DNA of 7,865 nucleotides, taken from positions 1-7,865 of the forward strand of contig JAYTQG010000194.1 of assembly GCA_043746815.1 (NCBI GenBank). Direction: 5' to 3'. Below are positions 6,228 to 7,865 of this stretch, one piece after another (position 1 is the stretch's first letter; each line of letters begins with the position of its first letter). Both the position numbers and the translations under genes were made by a program. The notes below the pieces were generated by a model. The model was not told where the DNA came from, did not search any database, and saw only the letters and a program-made list of their open reading frames with translations. This stretch comes from JAYTQG01 sp043746815. Lineage in GTDB: Bacteria > Actinomycetota > Thermoleophilia > Miltoncostaeales > Miltoncostaeaceae.

Positions 6228-6560
6228 ATGAATACTGGCGATGCAGGCGCCGGACAGGACGACCGGGCAGCGCTCCGCGGGCATGTGGACCACATCGCGG
6301 TTGCGGCCGCAGAGATACCAGAGCTCTCCGACGAAGAGCGCACGCAGCTGGTTAGTCGAATCCGCGATTTCGTCACCGGGACCCTCCTCTCCCACGTTCC
6401 AGTGAGCAGTGCGCTGACTATCAGGGCACGCGCCGATCAGCTTGATCCCGCCGATGTGGGCGACACAGCCCGGGTTCAGGACATCCTGTCGGGCCTTCAC
6501 GTCCTTGCGAGCGCGGCACTGAATCAGGGCCAGCCAACACCGACCAAGAAGGCGACGTAG
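6228..6560 (+). CDS. Small protein resembling a degenerate hemerythrin-like domain
   Basis: A 110-residue cytosolic, mostly helical protein without a signal or membrane segment. The start ATG at 6228 follows a strong AGGGAG site. From memory of actinobacterial hemerythrin-domain proteins, the pattern HVDHI (19-23), then ELSDEERTQLVSRI (32-45) and GTLLSH (51-56) looks like the first half of that four-helix bundle (LREHVDHI, LSPEER, GTLxPH). However, the expected HxxxE after the second helix is HVPVS here (56-60), and the later HDH motif appears as VQDIL (83-87). Most iron ligands would therefore be absent, with only His19, His22, His56 and His91 available. Iron binding is doubtful, and it may be a structural relic or a repurposed bundle. 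The tail (QPTPTKKAT) is polar. It lies 32 bases after the kinase stop and 7 bases before the slipin gene, so it is clearly in the operon. The family assignment is tentative; the gene itself is secure. Confidence 0.75.
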   Translation: MNTGDAGAGQDDRAALRGHVDHIAVAAAEIPELSDEERTQLVSRIRDFVTGTLLSHVPVSSALTIRARADQLDPADVGDTARVQDILSGLHVLASAALNQGQPTPTKKAT

Positions 6561-6567
6561 TCCGGCC

Positions 6568-7383
6568 ATGGCCGTTCTCATTCCTGTCATCGCGGTGGCG
6601 CTCTTACTCTTGGCGGCCTCTGTCCGGATACTGAAGCAGTACGAGCGTGGGGTGCAGTTCCGCCTCGGTCAGGTTCGCCACGCCGAGCGCGGCCCTGGCC
6701 TTGTGATGATCATTCCCCTTGTCGACCGGGTCCAGCGTGTCTCGCTGCGCATCGTGACCATGCCAATCGAATCCCAAGGCATCATCACCCGCGACAACGT
6801 CAGCGTGGACATCTCCGCAGTGGCGTACTACCGGGTCATTGACGCGATCCGCTCCGTTGTGGCGATCGAGAATGTCGCTGCCGCGATCAACCAAATCGCC
6901 CAGACGACGTTGCGTGCCGTCGTGGGCCGTCACACGTTGGACGAGACGCTGTCGGAGACCGAGGAGATTAACCAGAACATACGGACCATTCTCGACGTTC
7001 AAACCGAGGATTGGGGCGTCCAGGTGACGCTCGTCGAGCTGAAGGACATTCAGCTTCCGGAGAGCATGAAGCGGGCCATGGCCCGACAGGCGGAAGCCGA
7101 ACGCGAGAAGCGCGCGAAGATCATCGCCGCGGAAGGCGAGGCGCTCGCAGCGGGCGAGCTCGGGCGTGCTGCTGACGTGATGATGCAACACCCCTTGGCA
7201 CTTCAGCTTCGCAACCTCCAGACCTTGGTCGAGATCTCCGTTGACAAGAACTCGACCGTCGTCTTCCCCGCACAACTGATGAGCACCATCCAGGATGTCG
7301 CGGCGTTCGCCAGTCGGGAGGCCGCGGCCGTCCGCACGGTCACGACGAACCCCATCCCCGATGGCGAGACGCCTCAGCCGTGA
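6568..7383 (+). CDS. Slipin / stomatin-like SPFH membrane protein
   Basis: A 271-residue member of the SPFH (stomatin/prohibitin/flotillin) superfamily, slipin group. These proteins form membrane-bound oligomeric scaffolds linked to membrane quality control and stress. Residues 2-20 form one N-terminal membrane segment (VLIPVIAVALLLLAA), followed by YERGVQFRLGQ. The SPFH domain spans about 25-190 with GPGLVMIIPLVDRVQRV, ITRDNVSVDISAVAYYRV, QIAQTTLRAVVG and LVELKDIQLPESMKRAMARQ. A charged helix (AEREKRAKIIAAEGE, about 176-190) and the oligomerisation region LQLRNLQTLVEI plus KNSTVVFP follow, all typical of the family. Slipins often lie next to an NfeD-type protein, but none is seen here. The ATG at 6568 lies seven bases past the previous stop with no clear ribosome-binding site, suggesting coupled translation. 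Its stop overlaps the next gene's GTG as GTGA. Confidence 0.94.
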   Translation: MAVLIPVIAVALLLLAASVRILKQYERGVQFRLGQVRHAERGPGLVMIIPLVDRVQRVSLRIVTMPIESQGIITRDNVSVDISAVAYYRVIDAIRSVVAIENVAAAINQIAQTTLRAVVGRHTLDETLSETEEINQNIRTILDVQTEDWGVQVTLVELKDIQLPESMKRAMARQAEAEREKRAKIIAAEGEALAAGELGRAADVMMQHPLALQLRNLQTLVEISVDKNSTVVFPAQLMSTIQDVAAFASREAAAVRTVTTNPIPDGETPQP

Positions 7384-7865
7384 AACACCCGGATGTCGCG
7401 TTGGGGGCCGCGACGATTGGCTTATCGACGGTTACCGCCGGGGCACGGCTTGTGGCCTTCGACTGGGCTGGCACCGCCGTTACCGACTACTCCGCCGATG
7501 CGGTTGCGGTGCGAGGCCGCGTTGAACACCTGACCCGACTTGGCACGGACATCGCCATTGTGGCCGACACCCACATCGGACGAATCGATGGGCAGCTCCT
7601 CGCCCGGCCAACGGGGCCAGGGCGCTTGCTCGTGTGCACACGCGGCGGCGCCGACGTCTTCGTGATCGGGGTGAACGGGCCGTCCCACCTTTGGTCGAGG
7701 GCGGGACTCGCCCCGCCAACGGACAAGGGAGACGCGATTTCGTGGCTGCGTGAGGCGGTTTACCGGCCCGTAGACCACCGCGCGATGCTCCTCGTCGGTG
7801 ACGAGTTCGGTCCAATCAACGGCATGGCTGGGAGCGATGCGCCGATGTTGCGCGAGGCCCCTCCT
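7380..7865 (+). CDS. HAD-fold phosphatase-like protein, degenerate and apparently capless (3' truncated by window)
   Basis: The frame opens at GTG 7380, overlapping the slipin stop as GTGA, and stays open to the window end (162 codons visible). It resembles the HAD domain that, in actinobacterial proteins I recall, stands before a GH65-type glycosyl hydrolase or alone: VAFDWxGTAV (25-34), THIGRIDGQL (64-73), LVCTRGGADVF (84-94), TDKGDAISW (114-122) and VGDEFGPINGMAGSD (139-153). Two departures are visible. The DxD motif is DWAGT, so the second Asp, the usual general acid/base, is Ala30 (GCT, 7467-7469), and the motif II Thr position reads IVAD. The roughly 100-residue C2 cap expected between LWSR (104-107) and TDK (114-116) is absent. 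The nucleophile Asp28, Lys116 and Asp141-Glu142 remain. Catalysis looks unlikely, and a regulatory or binding role is possible. Whether a further domain follows cannot be seen. Confidence 0.8.
   Translation, partial: MKHPDVALGAATIGLSTVTAGARLVAFDWAGTAVTDYSADAVAVRGRVEHLTRLGTDIAIVADTHIGRIDGQLLARPTGPGRLLVCTRGGADVFVIGVNGPSHLWSRAGLAPPTDKGDAISWLREAVYRPVDHRAMLLVGDEFGPINGMAGSDAPMLREAPP

Noticed and set aside
5703..6590. Minus-strand open frame of 295 codons
   Set aside because: It is antisense to the GAF kinase and the small helical protein, both with family motifs or a strong start site; the translation shows no domain.
6604..7275. Minus-strand open frame of 223 codons opposite the slipin gene
   Set aside because: The translation is His/Asp/Leu-rich without motifs and mirrors the slipin codons, a common shadow in high-GC DNA.

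Overview
This window is high-GC DNA, densely packed with genes that overlap at their start and stop codons. The protein families (NarL-type two-component proteins, VIT/CCC1 transporter, tandem universal stress protein, slipin, HAD/trehalose-type phosphatase) point to an actinobacterium. A Thermoleophilia/Solirubrobacterales-like lineage would fit, but that is inference from gene content; no rRNA or marker gene is present.

Layout. (1) 1-327, plus strand: the 3' end of a gene for a collagen-like Gly-X-Y protein with a basic tail. (2) 328-602: a convergent intergenic region with an inverted repeat pair, a 7-bp hairpin and spaced TGACACCA copies. (3) 603-4674, minus strand: a five-gene operon read right to left: alpha/beta-hydrolase-fold protein, tandem universal stress protein, short soluble histidine-kinase-like protein, NarL/LuxR response regulator, and VIT-type iron/manganese transporter. 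The first four genes are joined by 3-4 base stop/start overlaps. (4) 4675-4860: a divergent control region with short palindromes. (5) 4861-7865, plus strand: a GAF-domain histidine kinase, a small protein resembling a degenerate hemerythrin domain, a slipin, and a HAD-fold protein cut by the window end.

The main observation is that several proteins keep their fold motifs but lack a key residue. The hydrolase has Gly instead of the nucleophilic Ser (GQGMG). The kinase next to the response regulator has Asp where HisKA_3 kinases have the phosphorylated His (RELDDE instead of RELHDE). The HAD protein reads DWAGT instead of DWDGT and seems to lack its cap domain. The hemerythrin-like protein lacks most expected iron ligands. 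The response regulator, the GAF kinase, the slipin and the VIT transporter look intact.

A coherent reading, which is inference, is a stress or redox signalling module. The intact GAF kinase on the plus strand has no adjacent regulator, and the regulator on the minus strand sits beside a kinase without its His. The plus-strand kinase may therefore phosphorylate the minus-strand regulator across the divergent promoter, with the His-less kinase acting as a modulator. The pseudo-hydrolase and stress protein would be upstream sensors or ligand-binding parts, and the outputs would concern metal handling (VIT) and membrane integrity (slipin).
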